64,000 nt of DNA from Marinobacter salarius (GTDB taxonomy: Bacteria > Pseudomonadota > Gammaproteobacteria > Pseudomonadales > Oleiphilaceae), in NCBI RefSeq assembly GCF_032922745.1, contig NZ_CP136693.1, forward strand, positions 2,418,001 to 2,482,000. The letters run 5' to 3'. Below are positions 1 to 8,019 of this stretch, in pieces. The notes under the pieces are model-generated. The model did not search any database and was not told where the DNA came from. It saw nothing but the letters and a program-made list of their open reading frames with translations. A program made the position numbers and the translations under genes. The number at the start of each line of letters is the position of its first letter. Positions within the stretch are counted from its first letter, which is position 1.

Positions 1-1
1 C

Positions 2-898
2 GACGTCGAGCAGTTCCGCGCCATGCAGGAAATGATGGCAGCTGACAGCGATCGCGTGGGCCAGATGCAGGAACTGACGGCTCAGCTTCGCGAGCGGTTG
101 GAGGACAATCCGGAGAACACCGATGGCTGGGCCATGCTGGGGCGTAGCTATATGCGCATTGAGCAGTATGAGGACGCAGCGTGGGCCTTCGAACGGCTGG
201 CAAAGAGTATTGAGGATGATGAGAGCGGCAAAGCTGTCGCCTGGGGATTGTCAGCCCAGGCTGCATTTTTCCTGAGCGAGGGTGACCTCAACCCAGCGGT
301 GTCGAACGCCATTGAAAAAGCCAGGTCGCTGAATCCGGACGAGGTCAATTCCCTTGGCCTACTCGGTATCCATGCATTTAGCCAGCAGAACTTTGAGGAG
401 GCGATCCGGTATTGGGAGCGCATCGTGTCGGTGGCGCCCAATCATCCCCAGATTGCCTCCATCCGCCAGGGCATTGAGCAGGCCTATCAGCGCCTGGGTC
501 GGGAGATGCCACAGGAGCAGCCGCCAGAGGTATCCGGGGCCGGCGTGACCGTCCGGGTGGAAATAGACGAAGCATTCCAGGGCGAGATTCCTGACGACAC
601 CACCCTATTTGTTCTGGCGCGTCGGGCGAATGTCCAGAGCGGGCCACCGCTGGCTGTGGCACGGCTGAGTGCGGGACAGTTACCGATGGAGATACGATTG
701 GACGACCGCTTCAATATGTCCGCGAATGCAAAGCTGTCGGAGGCGGGTGAAGTGCGCCTGCAAGCGCGGCTGTCGCGCTCTGGCAACGCCAGGCCCCAGG
801 CGGGTGACTGGCAAGGCGAGGTGGATCAGCCGGTGCCGGTGGGTGAAGGCGAAAACGAGCCTGTTACCCTGGTGATCGACACCCAGCTGGTGCAATGA
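2..898 (+). CDS. ccmI: Cytochrome c maturation protein CcmI, C-terminal part (5' truncated by window)
   Basis: The reading frame is already open at base 2, so the N-terminus lies outside the window. The first part of the fragment reads as tetratricopeptide repeats (a WAMLGRSYMRIEQYEDA helix pair, then GLLGIHAFSQQNFEEAIRYW). After about residue 165 it changes to a beta-rich tail. This is the layout of the periplasmic half of CcmI/CycH, which holds apocytochrome c for the haem ligation complex; the assignment follows family knowledge. The gene ends 4 bases before the stop codon of the convergent batD. Upstream ccm genes would be expected outside the window. A generic NrfG/TPR protein is the alternative. 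Confidence 0.8.
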   Translation, partial: DVEQFRAMQEMMAADSDRVGQMQELTAQLRERLEDNPENTDGWAMLGRSYMRIEQYEDAAWAFERLAKSIEDDESGKAVAWGLSAQAAFFLSEGDLNPAVSNAIEKARSLNPDEVNSLGLLGIHAFSQQNFEEAIRYWERIVSVAPNHPQIASIRQGIEQAYQRLGREMPQEQPPEVSGAGVTVRVEIDEAFQGEIPDDTTLFVLARRANVQSGPPLAVARLSAGQLPMEIRLDDRFNMSANAKLSEAGEVRLQARLSRSGNARPQAGDWQGEVDQPVPVGEGENEPVTLVIDTQLVQ

Positions 899-902
899 TC
901 TG

Positions 903-2654
903 TCACCGGCTGGTGCTCAGGCCCTGCGGGTAGAGCGGCGGCAGCTGATCCCCGGGAGCCGATTCACTGGCGGTTCCACGCACGCGGATCAGCGCTGCCA
1001 CAAGCCGTTCTCCCTGCCACGGCTCTGACGTGGCCGATTCACCGGGTGTCCCGAATAATCGCTGTTGAAGCTGTTCGATCTCGGCGGCCAGTTCCGTGTC
1101 GTCCAGAAAACGGTTCACATCCGTTACGCTTTGGAAGGTGCGTTCCGGATGCCTTTGAGACATCCAGCGCACAAGCCGGTCGGTGGTTTTGGGCGATCCC
1201 GCCTGCGCTGCCTCGCACAGATCCCGGAATAGCCCCTTTTCCCGGTTGTCCCCCTGACTCGCCACGACCTTGCCAGCACTGGTGCGGCGCCTGCTGTACC
1301 ACCAGGCCGCCAGTGTAATCAGCCAGCCCGCCAGGACGGTCAGGGTGGCTAACGGCCAGAATCCGACACCGGATTCCCCGTCAGGCTCATTTGATATCGG
1401 GTCATTGTTGGGCTTGGTACCCGCTTCCGAGGCGTCTTCCAGTTTATCGGGCACCGAGTCGATCTGGCCGGGAATCCCCTCAACAACCAGCGTGTGTGCA
1501 GGAATAACCGCTACTTTTTCGCTGTCGCTTTCAGTATCCCACCAGGGGATCCGGATTTCGGGCAATGTTAACTTTCCTGGCTGCACCGGTACCAGTGCCG
1601 TGGTCTGGGTCAGTGTCGAGGCCAGCCCGTCGGGGCCAGGCGTGGTCGTGCGCTCGGGCTTCTCCGGGTAGGCCCGTATGCTATCGGGTGTCTGTTCCGG
1701 GAACGGAGGTAAGGATTCGGCAGGCAGGCCCTCCGCCCTCATGGTGAGGCTTCTGGTGAGATTCTGGCCCGCTGTCAGGTTCTGGTTTCGTGGCAGTCCG
1801 GACTGATCCAGCTCCAGCGTGCGGGCGGGCAACCAGGTGTCTCCGCTGAATCCCGCTGGCACACCCTTGACGGTGATATCAAACAGGTTGGCGCTGTCGC
1901 GCAGAAACTTCAGTTGGCCCTGCTCATTCCGGGCCTGGCCCTCAAAACGGATGGGTTGCAGGCTGAGTTGTCCCTCCCTCTGGGGAAACAGTGCGTAACG
2001 GCGCTCAACCACACGATAGCGAACACCGTCCCGGTAGCGGGTGTACTCGTTCTGCTTGCCCAGCGATTCGACAATGGCATTCGGGTGCTCCGGCTCGGAG
2101 AGCTCGCCGCGAATGAGGTTACCGGTGAAAAACAGTTTGATGGTGAACACCAGTTGTTCCTGGACATACACCTCCTCCTTGTCCGCGGCCAGCTCGATAA
2201 AGCTGTCCCTCTCGGCGTCGGGCTCCTGATCGGGTGGGGTGCCGCTGATCACCTTGATGGCGACCGGGGCTGAGCGGGCGTCGCGGAAGCTCAGGGATGG
2301 AATGGTCAGCTTGCCTGTCTTTTTGGGCGCGAGCTGGTAAGTCCATGTGATCTCGCCCATCATCTCATTGTTGACGGTGCGGATAGAGTATTGCTGATTG
2401 CGGGCGAGAATCTCGAAGTCGCCTTCCACCTTTTCGATGTCCGGTTTTGGCAGGTTCGACAAGTCAAAATCGAACAGGTTTCCCAGATTGATATCGATTT
2501 TGGTGCTGCCCTTGACGCTCAGGGTAAGCACTTCTCCTTCGTAAAGGCGGGTTCTGTCGGGTTCAGCGATCAGATCATTGGCTGCCATGGCCGGCCCTGC
2601 CATGGTGACAAGCAGCAGTATCAGAATAAACGGACCGGTCAGCCGGCTTACCAT
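903..2654 (-). CDS. batD: BatD-like oxygen tolerance protein
   Basis: This 583-residue protein has a signal peptide (hydrophobic residues 9-24, ending in AMA), a long extracytoplasmic beta-rich region with repeats that begin as 'treaty' immunoglobulin-like strands, one transmembrane helix near residue 430 (WPLATLTVLAGWLITLAAWW) and a cytoplasmic tail. This matches the BatD/DUF7939 family, usually the last gene of Bat clusters. Its ATG overlaps the stop codon of the preceding batB/batC gene in ATGGTAA, so translation is probably coupled. The molecular role is not settled; in Bacteroides and Leptospira, Bat proteins have been tied to aerotolerance or stress resistance. It is the last gene of the six-gene operon. 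Confidence 0.82.
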   Translation of the reverse strand: MVSRLTGPFILILLLVTMAGPAMAANDLIAEPDRTRLYEGEVLTLSVKGSTKIDINLGNLFDFDLSNLPKPDIEKVEGDFEILARNQQYSIRTVNNEMMGEITWTYQLAPKKTGKLTIPSLSFRDARSAPVAIKVISGTPPDQEPDAERDSFIELAADKEEVYVQEQLVFTIKLFFTGNLIRGELSEPEHPNAIVESLGKQNEYTRYRDGVRYRVVERRYALFPQREGQLSLQPIRFEGQARNEQGQLKFLRDSANLFDITVKGVPAGFSGDTWLPARTLELDQSGLPRNQNLTAGQNLTRSLTMRAEGLPAESLPPFPEQTPDSIRAYPEKPERTTTPGPDGLASTLTQTTALVPVQPGKLTLPEIRIPWWDTESDSEKVAVIPAHTLVVEGIPGQIDSVPDKLEDASEAGTKPNNDPISNEPDGESGVGFWPLATLTVLAGWLITLAAWWYSRRRTSAGKVVASQGDNREKGLFRDLCEAAQAGSPKTTDRLVRWMSQRHPERTFQSVTDVNRFLDDTELAAEIEQLQQRLFGTPGESATSEPWQGERLVAALIRVRGTASESAPGDQLPPLYPQGLSTSR

Positions 2655-4459
2655 GGTGTATCGCCCTCGTCAGATGGTGTTTCCCGTTCCTGGTATTGTT
2701 GCAGGAATTTGCGCCTCAACAGGCCGCCCGGATTATCGGGCACGCGCCGGAGCCATTGTTCCTGCCCCTGGGTCAGTGGAGAGGTGTCCAGTTCCGCCGG
2801 TGCCCTGGATACCTGTCCGTCGGCTTCCGAAGAGTCGGCATCACGCTGGCGGTGTTGATCGCCCTCCGCCTGGTTTTCCTGTTCGTCGCTTTGGCCGTTC
2901 TGCTGGCTATCCTGTGGCTCGTTGTTCTGCTGTCCATTCTGTTGATTATCCGGCTGGTTCTGCCCCGCCTGATCTGACGGGTCGCCGTCCTGGTTCTGGG
3001 TATCTGACCCATTCTGTGAGTTCTGCTGGTTACCCTGCTGCTGTTGATCGCCCTCCTGGTCTGACGATTCACTGCCGTCCCCGCTTGATTGGCTCTGTTG
3101 CTGCTCCAGCAGCTGTTTCACCAGGTCCCGGTTGAACAAGGCGTCTTCATGTCCAGGTTGCTTCGCCAGCACATTCTCGTAGGCCTTGAGGGCTTCTTCC
3201 AGCTTGCCGGCACGGGCCAGGGCGTTGCCGCGGTTGTAGCTTGCCCTGGGTGTGTCTTCGCTGGCGAACGTGCCCGCTGCGGACTCATAGTCACCTGAGC
3301 GATAGAGTGCGCTACCACGCCACTGGGGATTGTCGAGAACCTTGGCTGCCCGTTCCGGGTCTTCTTCGATCAGCGCGGGCGCACGCTGATCCTCCCGGGA
3401 CCAAAGGGCGTCCCAGTCCACGGCCATTGCGGGACGAGGGGTGAGGGGCAGAAGTGTTAGCAGTACCGCCACCATGGCACCGCGACGCCAGCCGAGCAAT
3501 GCCAGTGGTGCGGCCAGCCACAATAGCCAGTAGCCATCATCCTGCCAGCGGTTGACCATCAGGTCGCGCTCGCTGTCTTCCCAGTTGTCCGAGTCGATGG
3601 GGCGCAGTTCCAGGGCGCGGATGTCCTCGTCCGTAATGGTCAGGCTATGACTGTCTCCACCATTGCTCTCCGCCAGTTCCGCCATGGCTGAGGGGTCCGC
3701 ATGGGTAATCACGATGTCGCCGCCGTCACGAATGAACCCTTGGCGCGCCAGTGGTATTGGGCCGCCCTCTGAGGTGCCAACGGTCAGAGTGCTGAGTATG
3801 AACCGGCTATCCGTCATGGCGTCGTTGATGCGGGTAAGGTAGCGCTCGTCCACATTGTCTGCAATCAGTAACAGTCGTCCGGTTCCGGGGGCGCCCTGTT
3901 CCAGCAGGTCAAGGCCACGTTGTACGCCGAGGTCGGTTCGGTTTCCCGCAGCGGGCATGATCACCGGTTCGAGTACCTCCAACATGCCCTCGATGGTATT
4001 GCTGTCATCCGTCAACGGTGTGACCGCATGAGCGTCCGCGGCATAGACCACCAGGGCCGTCAGGCTGCCCTCCCGCGCCTTCAGGATATCGCGAATCTTG
4101 CGCTTGGCCATGGTCAGACGGTCGGGTTCTACATCAGTGGCAAGCATCGATAGCGATAAATCCAGTACGATGACGAGACTATCATTCTGCTGTTGCAGTG
4201 GCGTGGGCGCTTTGCGCCACGACGGGCCGGCAAGGGCAACGGCAAGCACCATGATGGCGGCAACGACCGGCAACACGGGCGAGCGTTTTTGACCGCCAGC
4301 AGTACCAGACTGACTGATCAATGGGCGCAGCAGTTGCGGCGGTATCACGCGGCTCCAGCCACTGTCGCTCTGGCGGACCCGTTTAAACACCAGCGGCAGG
4401 ACAAGGGCCACAAGAAGTAAAAGTAGCCACAGTGGGCGCAGGAAGTGAAAATCAGCCAT
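2648..4459 (-). CDS. BatB/BatC fusion: membrane vWA domain plus TPR and Gln/Asn-rich tail
   Basis: I chose the ATG at 4459 (MADFHFLRPLW), which has a GGGAGG-type ribosome site and overlaps the end of batA by 8 bases; the frame is open 11 codons further upstream. The 603-residue protein has an N-terminal hydrophobic segment, a von Willebrand A domain with a DxSxS MIDAS motif (DLSLS near residue 93), a double transmembrane stretch near 315-345, and TPR units (ASYNRGNALARAGKLEEALKAYENVL) near 400-450. A region of about 95 residues dominated by Q, N, S, D and E follows, then a short ordered C-terminus (QWLRRVPDNPGGLLRRKF). In many bacteria BatB and BatC are separate genes. It is probably membrane-anchored with the vWA domain in the cytoplasm or periplasm; the partner is unknown. 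Confidence 0.85.
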   Translation of the reverse strand: MADFHFLRPLWLLLLLVALVLPLVFKRVRQSDSGWSRVIPPQLLRPLISQSGTAGGQKRSPVLPVVAAIMVLAVALAGPSWRKAPTPLQQQNDSLVIVLDLSLSMLATDVEPDRLTMAKRKIRDILKAREGSLTALVVYAADAHAVTPLTDDSNTIEGMLEVLEPVIMPAAGNRTDLGVQRGLDLLEQGAPGTGRLLLIADNVDERYLTRINDAMTDSRFILSTLTVGTSEGGPIPLARQGFIRDGGDIVITHADPSAMAELAESNGGDSHSLTITDEDIRALELRPIDSDNWEDSERDLMVNRWQDDGYWLLWLAAPLALLGWRRGAMVAVLLTLLPLTPRPAMAVDWDALWSREDQRAPALIEEDPERAAKVLDNPQWRGSALYRSGDYESAAGTFASEDTPRASYNRGNALARAGKLEEALKAYENVLAKQPGHEDALFNRDLVKQLLEQQQSQSSGDGSESSDQEGDQQQQGNQQNSQNGSDTQNQDGDPSDQAGQNQPDNQQNGQQNNEPQDSQQNGQSDEQENQAEGDQHRQRDADSSEADGQVSRAPAELDTSPLTQGQEQWLRRVPDNPGGLLRRKFLQQYQERETPSDEGDTPW

Positions 4460-5474
4460 GGTTCCCTCCCCGTGCGTTGTTTCTGGTCTCAAGCCGGTTG
4501 CTGGCTACTCTGGCGCTCTGGAGTAGCAGCCAGATCAGGACTGCAATCCCGGCGGGCCAGACGTACAGTTCAGTCACCGGTCGATAGTGCTTGCCTTCCA
4601 GTTCGATGGGTTCAAGCTGGTTGATACTTTCATAGATCAGTTCCAGTTCAGGCAGGCTGCGGGCCCGGAAGTACTCACCGCCGGTCTGCTGGGCGATTCG
4701 CGTCAGCAAACCTTCATCAAGGTCGCGGGATGGGTTGACCCGGCGGGAGCCGAGCAACCCACGCTGAACCATGGTTTCGGCACCAATCCCGATCGTGTAG
4801 ATGCGTACGCCGGCGGCTTTTGCAATCTCCGCCGCCTTGTCCGGCGCTATCTCACCAGCGGTGTTGGCGCCATCGGTCAGCAGGATCACCACGCGTTGCT
4901 CCTGGGGGCGATCACGAAGGCGCTTGACCGCCAGACCAAGGGCGTCGCCGATGGCTGTGGCCCGACCGGCCATGCCGATACCTGCCTCATGCAGCAGCGT
5001 GCGAACGGTGGCGAGGTCAAAGGTCAGCGGCGCCTGGATATAGGGTTCCGTACCGAACAACAGCAGTCCCAGGCGGTCACCTTTACGGCGCTGGACAAAG
5101 TCATCCAGCACGCGCTTCACCGCCTGTAGTCGATTTATGCTGCGGCCCTGGATAACCATGTCTTGTTCGTCCATTGACGGGGAGATATCCACTGCCAGAA
5201 GCAGGTCACGGCCGCTGACTGGCAACTGTACCTGTTCGCCGACGTGTTGGGGGCGTGCCAGGGCCACGACCAGCAGCAGCCAGATCAGCAATAGTGCCAG
5301 TTGCTGCCAAAGGGGAGTGTGGCTGCCGCTACGGCTGACGCCCGGCAGGTCCGACAACCAATGCCCGACAGGGAAAACAGGTGCCTCCACAGCCTGAGCA
5401 CTGCGCTTGCGTAGCCGGATAATCAGGGGCACTAGAGCCAGTAACAGGGCCCATGGAAATGCAAGGCTCAGCAT
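4452..5474 (-). CDS. batA: BatA-like von Willebrand factor A membrane protein
   Basis: The protein has 340 residues with an N-terminal transmembrane helix, a second one near residues 60-75, a vWA domain with the MIDAS motif DISPSMD and the LLTDGANTAG segment, and a C-terminal helix (VWPAGIAVLIWLLLQ). The ATG at 5474 is preferred because GGGAGG lies 6 bases upstream and the start overlaps the previous stop in ATGCTGA; the frame also stays open 6 codons upstream. It is the typical BatA partner of BatB, encoded just downstream. vWA domains bind divalent metal and ligand proteins, so a structural or chaperone-like role at the inner membrane with MoxR is likely by family knowledge. Confidence 0.85.
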   Translation of the reverse strand: MLSLAFPWALLLALVPLIIRLRKRSAQAVEAPVFPVGHWLSDLPGVSRSGSHTPLWQQLALLLIWLLLVVALARPQHVGEQVQLPVSGRDLLLAVDISPSMDEQDMVIQGRSINRLQAVKRVLDDFVQRRKGDRLGLLLFGTEPYIQAPLTFDLATVRTLLHEAGIGMAGRATAIGDALGLAVKRLRDRPQEQRVVILLTDGANTAGEIAPDKAAEIAKAAGVRIYTIGIGAETMVQRGLLGSRRVNPSRDLDEGLLTRIAQQTGGEYFRARSLPELELIYESINQLEPIELEGKHYRPVTELYVWPAGIAVLIWLLLQSARVASNRLETRNNARGGNHG

Positions 5475-5938
5475 TTCTGGCCTCCCAGCCAAACGCGGGC
5501 GAACGCGACAGCATCACTGGTATGGCACTCGGGTGTCGGTTGCCAGCTGCTGTTCACCATGGCTTCTACCACCGGGCGTGAGGCTATGCGATCCTTCGGG
5601 CTGGTTTCCAGAAGAAAGCGAACCCAGGGTTCGCCGGACAGGGATTCCGGGAGGCGTTCTGGGTAGCGGATGCGCGCGGCTTGTTTCAGTAAAGCGTTCA
5701 GCGCACCGAACCATTGGCTGTTGGGTGTTGCGGCCTGCTCCAGTCTGTTCAATTCTGTGTTGGCGGTTTTCAGCCAGCGGTTTCTGCGCCGTTTCCGTCG
5801 GATCAGCAAGAACGCCAGAGTGGCCAGGGCAATAGCAATAGCCATTAGCAACCACCAGCCTGGCGCCGGTGGCCAGAAGCCTCCGGATTGTGGCAGGTGA
5901 ATGTCTCTGAGCTGGCTCAGTGGGTCCTGTTCCATCAT
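5468..5938 (-). CDS. DUF4381 domain membrane protein of the Bat cluster
   Basis: A small protein (156 residues from the ATG at 5938; an upstream TTG at 5983 would add 15). It starts MMEQDPLSQLRDIHLP, has a conserved 'LPxxxxFWPPAPGWW' approach to a single transmembrane helix near residues 30-50, an RRKRRRNRW basic stop-transfer, and a cytoplasmic helical domain containing LNALLKQAARIRYP. These are hallmarks of DUF4381, found between DUF58 and BatA genes. No enzymatic motif is visible. The start at 5938 leaves 19 bases after the DUF58 gene, and the stop overlaps batA. Confidence 0.8.
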   Translation of the reverse strand: MMEQDPLSQLRDIHLPQSGGFWPPAPGWWLLMAIAIALATLAFLLIRRKRRRNRWLKTANTELNRLEQAATPNSQWFGALNALLKQAARIRYPERLPESLSGEPWVRFLLETSPKDRIASRPVVEAMVNSSWQPTPECHTSDAVAFARVWLGGQKC

Positions 5939-5957
5939 GGGGTCTTTGTGGTTCCTG

Positions 5958-6902
5958 TCATCCGATGTGCCCTCGGGGGCCAAGCAGTGCCTGCAACGCC
6001 AACGCTGGCTGATCGCCGGTCATGACGCTGGCGGGCTGGACACCTGCCGTTCGAAAGCACTCCTCAAGGGCCTCTGTATGCTGGCGAACCTTGTCCGCAT
6101 AGGCCCTCTGGAAGCGGGGGTTGCTGCTATCGAACCACACCGGTCCGTCTTCGCCAGCAATGGCGAAACGACCGCTTTCAGGCAGCTTCAGTTCCAGCGG
6201 GTCTACAACTCTCAGTGCGCTGACAGTGTTGTGACGTGCCAGTGAACCGAGTAGCCGCGACGTTTCAGCGGTAATGGTCAGGAAGTCACTGATGACGAAA
6301 ATGCGGCTACCGGTATGGGCCACACGGCGCGCTTCCCCTAGGGCGGTATCCAGGGTGGCGTTTTCCACGCCGTCGGCTGCAGTAACATTCGCGTCGCGCG
6401 TGCTTCTTTGCTGTCTTGCCACGGTGTCGAGGAACTGCAGTACCGATTTCTTGCGCCGCGCCGGGCGTTGTACGGTAAGTTCGTTGCCGTTGAAAACGAT
6501 TCCTCCCACCTGGTCGCCAGACCAGAGGGCAAGCCAAGCCAGGATGCCGGCAATTTGAGCACCGCGGACCTGTTTGTAAGCACCGGTGCTGGCGAAAAAC
6601 AGTGAAGGCCCGAGGTCGCAAAGCAGGAGCACGGGGCGCTCGCGCTCTTCCTCGTAGAGCTTCGTGTGCGGCGACTGCCGTCGGGCGGTCACCCGCCAGT
6701 CGATGCTGCGGATATCGTCCCCGGGTTGATACTGGCGCACCTCAGCAAAGGCCATGCCCCGTCCGCGCCGGGGAGAGCGTTGCAAGCCGGCCTGCCGGGA
6801 TCTTACCGGGCGCGCAGCAGGCAACTTCAATGCGCGGGCATCTGCCTGCAGGCGAATGAGACCGGAAAGGGGAATATGGGTCGCTGGCTCTTCGGGCGTC
6901 AT
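5958..6902 (-). CDS. DUF58 domain-containing protein
   Basis: The protein has 314 residues from the ATG at 6902, with an in-frame GTG two codons upstream. It carries the DUF58 signature GRGMAFAEVRQYQPGDDIRSIDWRV near residues 48-75, followed by a vWA-like fold (LLLCDLGPSLFFAS, where the MIDAS-like aspartate is followed by G rather than SxS). No transmembrane helix is evident, so it is probably cytosolic. In Bat and MoxR operons it sits directly after moxR, as here with a gap of about 10 bases. The likely role is a client or adaptor of the MoxR ATPase, by genomic association only. Confidence 0.85.
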   Translation of the reverse strand: MTPEEPATHIPLSGLIRLQADARALKLPAARPVRSRQAGLQRSPRRGRGMAFAEVRQYQPGDDIRSIDWRVTARRQSPHTKLYEEERERPVLLLCDLGPSLFFASTGAYKQVRGAQIAGILAWLALWSGDQVGGIVFNGNELTVQRPARRKKSVLQFLDTVARQQRSTRDANVTAADGVENATLDTALGEARRVAHTGSRIFVISDFLTITAETSRLLGSLARHNTVSALRVVDPLELKLPESGRFAIAGEDGPVWFDSSNPRFQRAYADKVRQHTEALEECFRTAGVQPASVMTGDQPALALQALLGPRGHIG

Positions 6903-6912
6903 GGTCACGGTG

Positions 6913-7875
6913 TCAGGCTGTTACCGGAACGCGGTCTATCAGGCGCTGGATAATGGCATCTGCAGTCAGGCCTTCGGCTTCGGCTTCGAACGTCAGCAAT
7001 ATACGATGGCGAAGGACGTTGAAGGCAATGTTACGGACATCGTCCGGGCTGACGTAGTCCCGTCCTTCCAGCCAGGCCATGGCCCTGGCGCAGCGATCCA
7101 GCGCGATGGTGCCTCGTGGGCTGGCTCCGAAGGCAGTCCAGCGGGCCAGTTCAGGGTCGAGTGACGCCGGGTCACGGGTGGCCAGCACCAGAGCCAGCAG
7201 GTATTGCTCGACGGGCTCTGACATATAGATGTCGGAAACCGCATGCCGGGCCTCGAAAACCTGGTCGGCCGTCAGGCGGACTTCAGCGGCCACCTGTCCA
7301 CGGCGGTAATCGTTGCGCGCAAGGTGAAGAATCTCTCTTTCGGCCACGGCGGATGGATAATCAATCACTACATGCATCAGGAATCGGTCGAGCTGGGCTT
7401 CAGGCAGGGGGTAGGTGCCTTCCTGTTCGATAGGGTTCTGGGTGGCCATTACCATGAACAGGCGATCCAGCGGGAAGGTGCGCATGCCGACACTGACCTG
7501 GCGTTCGCCCATGGCTTCGAGTAACGCTGACTGTACCTTGGCCGGCGCCCGGTTAATTTCATCGGCCAGCACCAGGTTATGGAAGATCGGGCCATGCTGA
7601 AACTCGAACTGTCCCGTTTCGGCACGATAGATCTCACTGCCGGTCACGTCGGATGGCAGCAGGTCCGGGGTGAACTGGATACGGTGAAAGTCGCCTTCGA
7701 GGTGATCGGCGAGGGCCTTGATGGCGGTGGTTTTGGCCAGGCCGGGAGCGCCCTCTACCAGCAGGTGGCCATCGGCCAACAGGGCAATCAGCAAACGGTC
7801 CACCAGTTTTTCCTGGCCAATAATCCTTTTTGCTAACTGAGACCTGAGCTCTCCAAACGTATGCTGTAATGCCAT
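6913..7875 (-). CDS. MoxR-family AAA+ ATPase
   Basis: The protein has 320 residues and is a typical MoxR. Walker A reads GAPGLAKT near residue 40, Walker B is VLADEINRAP near 105, followed by sensor 1 (MATQNPIEQEGTYPLPEAQLDRF) and a C-terminal lid with the ARWTAFGASPRG motif. MoxR proteins are chaperone-like ATPases that act on vWA proteins; the two vWA proteins, DUF58 and BatD encoded downstream fit that partnership. It is the first gene of the operon and divergent from gdhB, with about 145 bases between the two starts for both promoters. Confidence 0.92.
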   Translation of the reverse strand: MALQHTFGELRSQLAKRIIGQEKLVDRLLIALLADGHLLVEGAPGLAKTTAIKALADHLEGDFHRIQFTPDLLPSDVTGSEIYRAETGQFEFQHGPIFHNLVLADEINRAPAKVQSALLEAMGERQVSVGMRTFPLDRLFMVMATQNPIEQEGTYPLPEAQLDRFLMHVVIDYPSAVAEREILHLARNDYRRGQVAAEVRLTADQVFEARHAVSDIYMSEPVEQYLLALVLATRDPASLDPELARWTAFGASPRGTIALDRCARAMAWLEGRDYVSPDDVRNIAFNVLRHRILLTFEAEAEGLTADAIIQRLIDRVPVTA

Positions 7876-8019
7876 GGGGGGTGTCCACTCCTACTGCAGA
7901 GACGGTTCGCGTAAGTAGATGCCGCAGTTTTCGCATCTGTGGGGCAAAAATCAAGGCTTTGACTATGCTTATGTGACGGTACACCGATTACGTTTATTTC
8001 ACACTCACAGAGGTCGACT

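Noticed and set aside
7917..7938. Inverted repeat AGATGC/GCATCT between moxR and gdhB
   Set aside because: The arms are only 6 bp with a 10-base spacer and no clear link to a promoter; too short to separate from chance.
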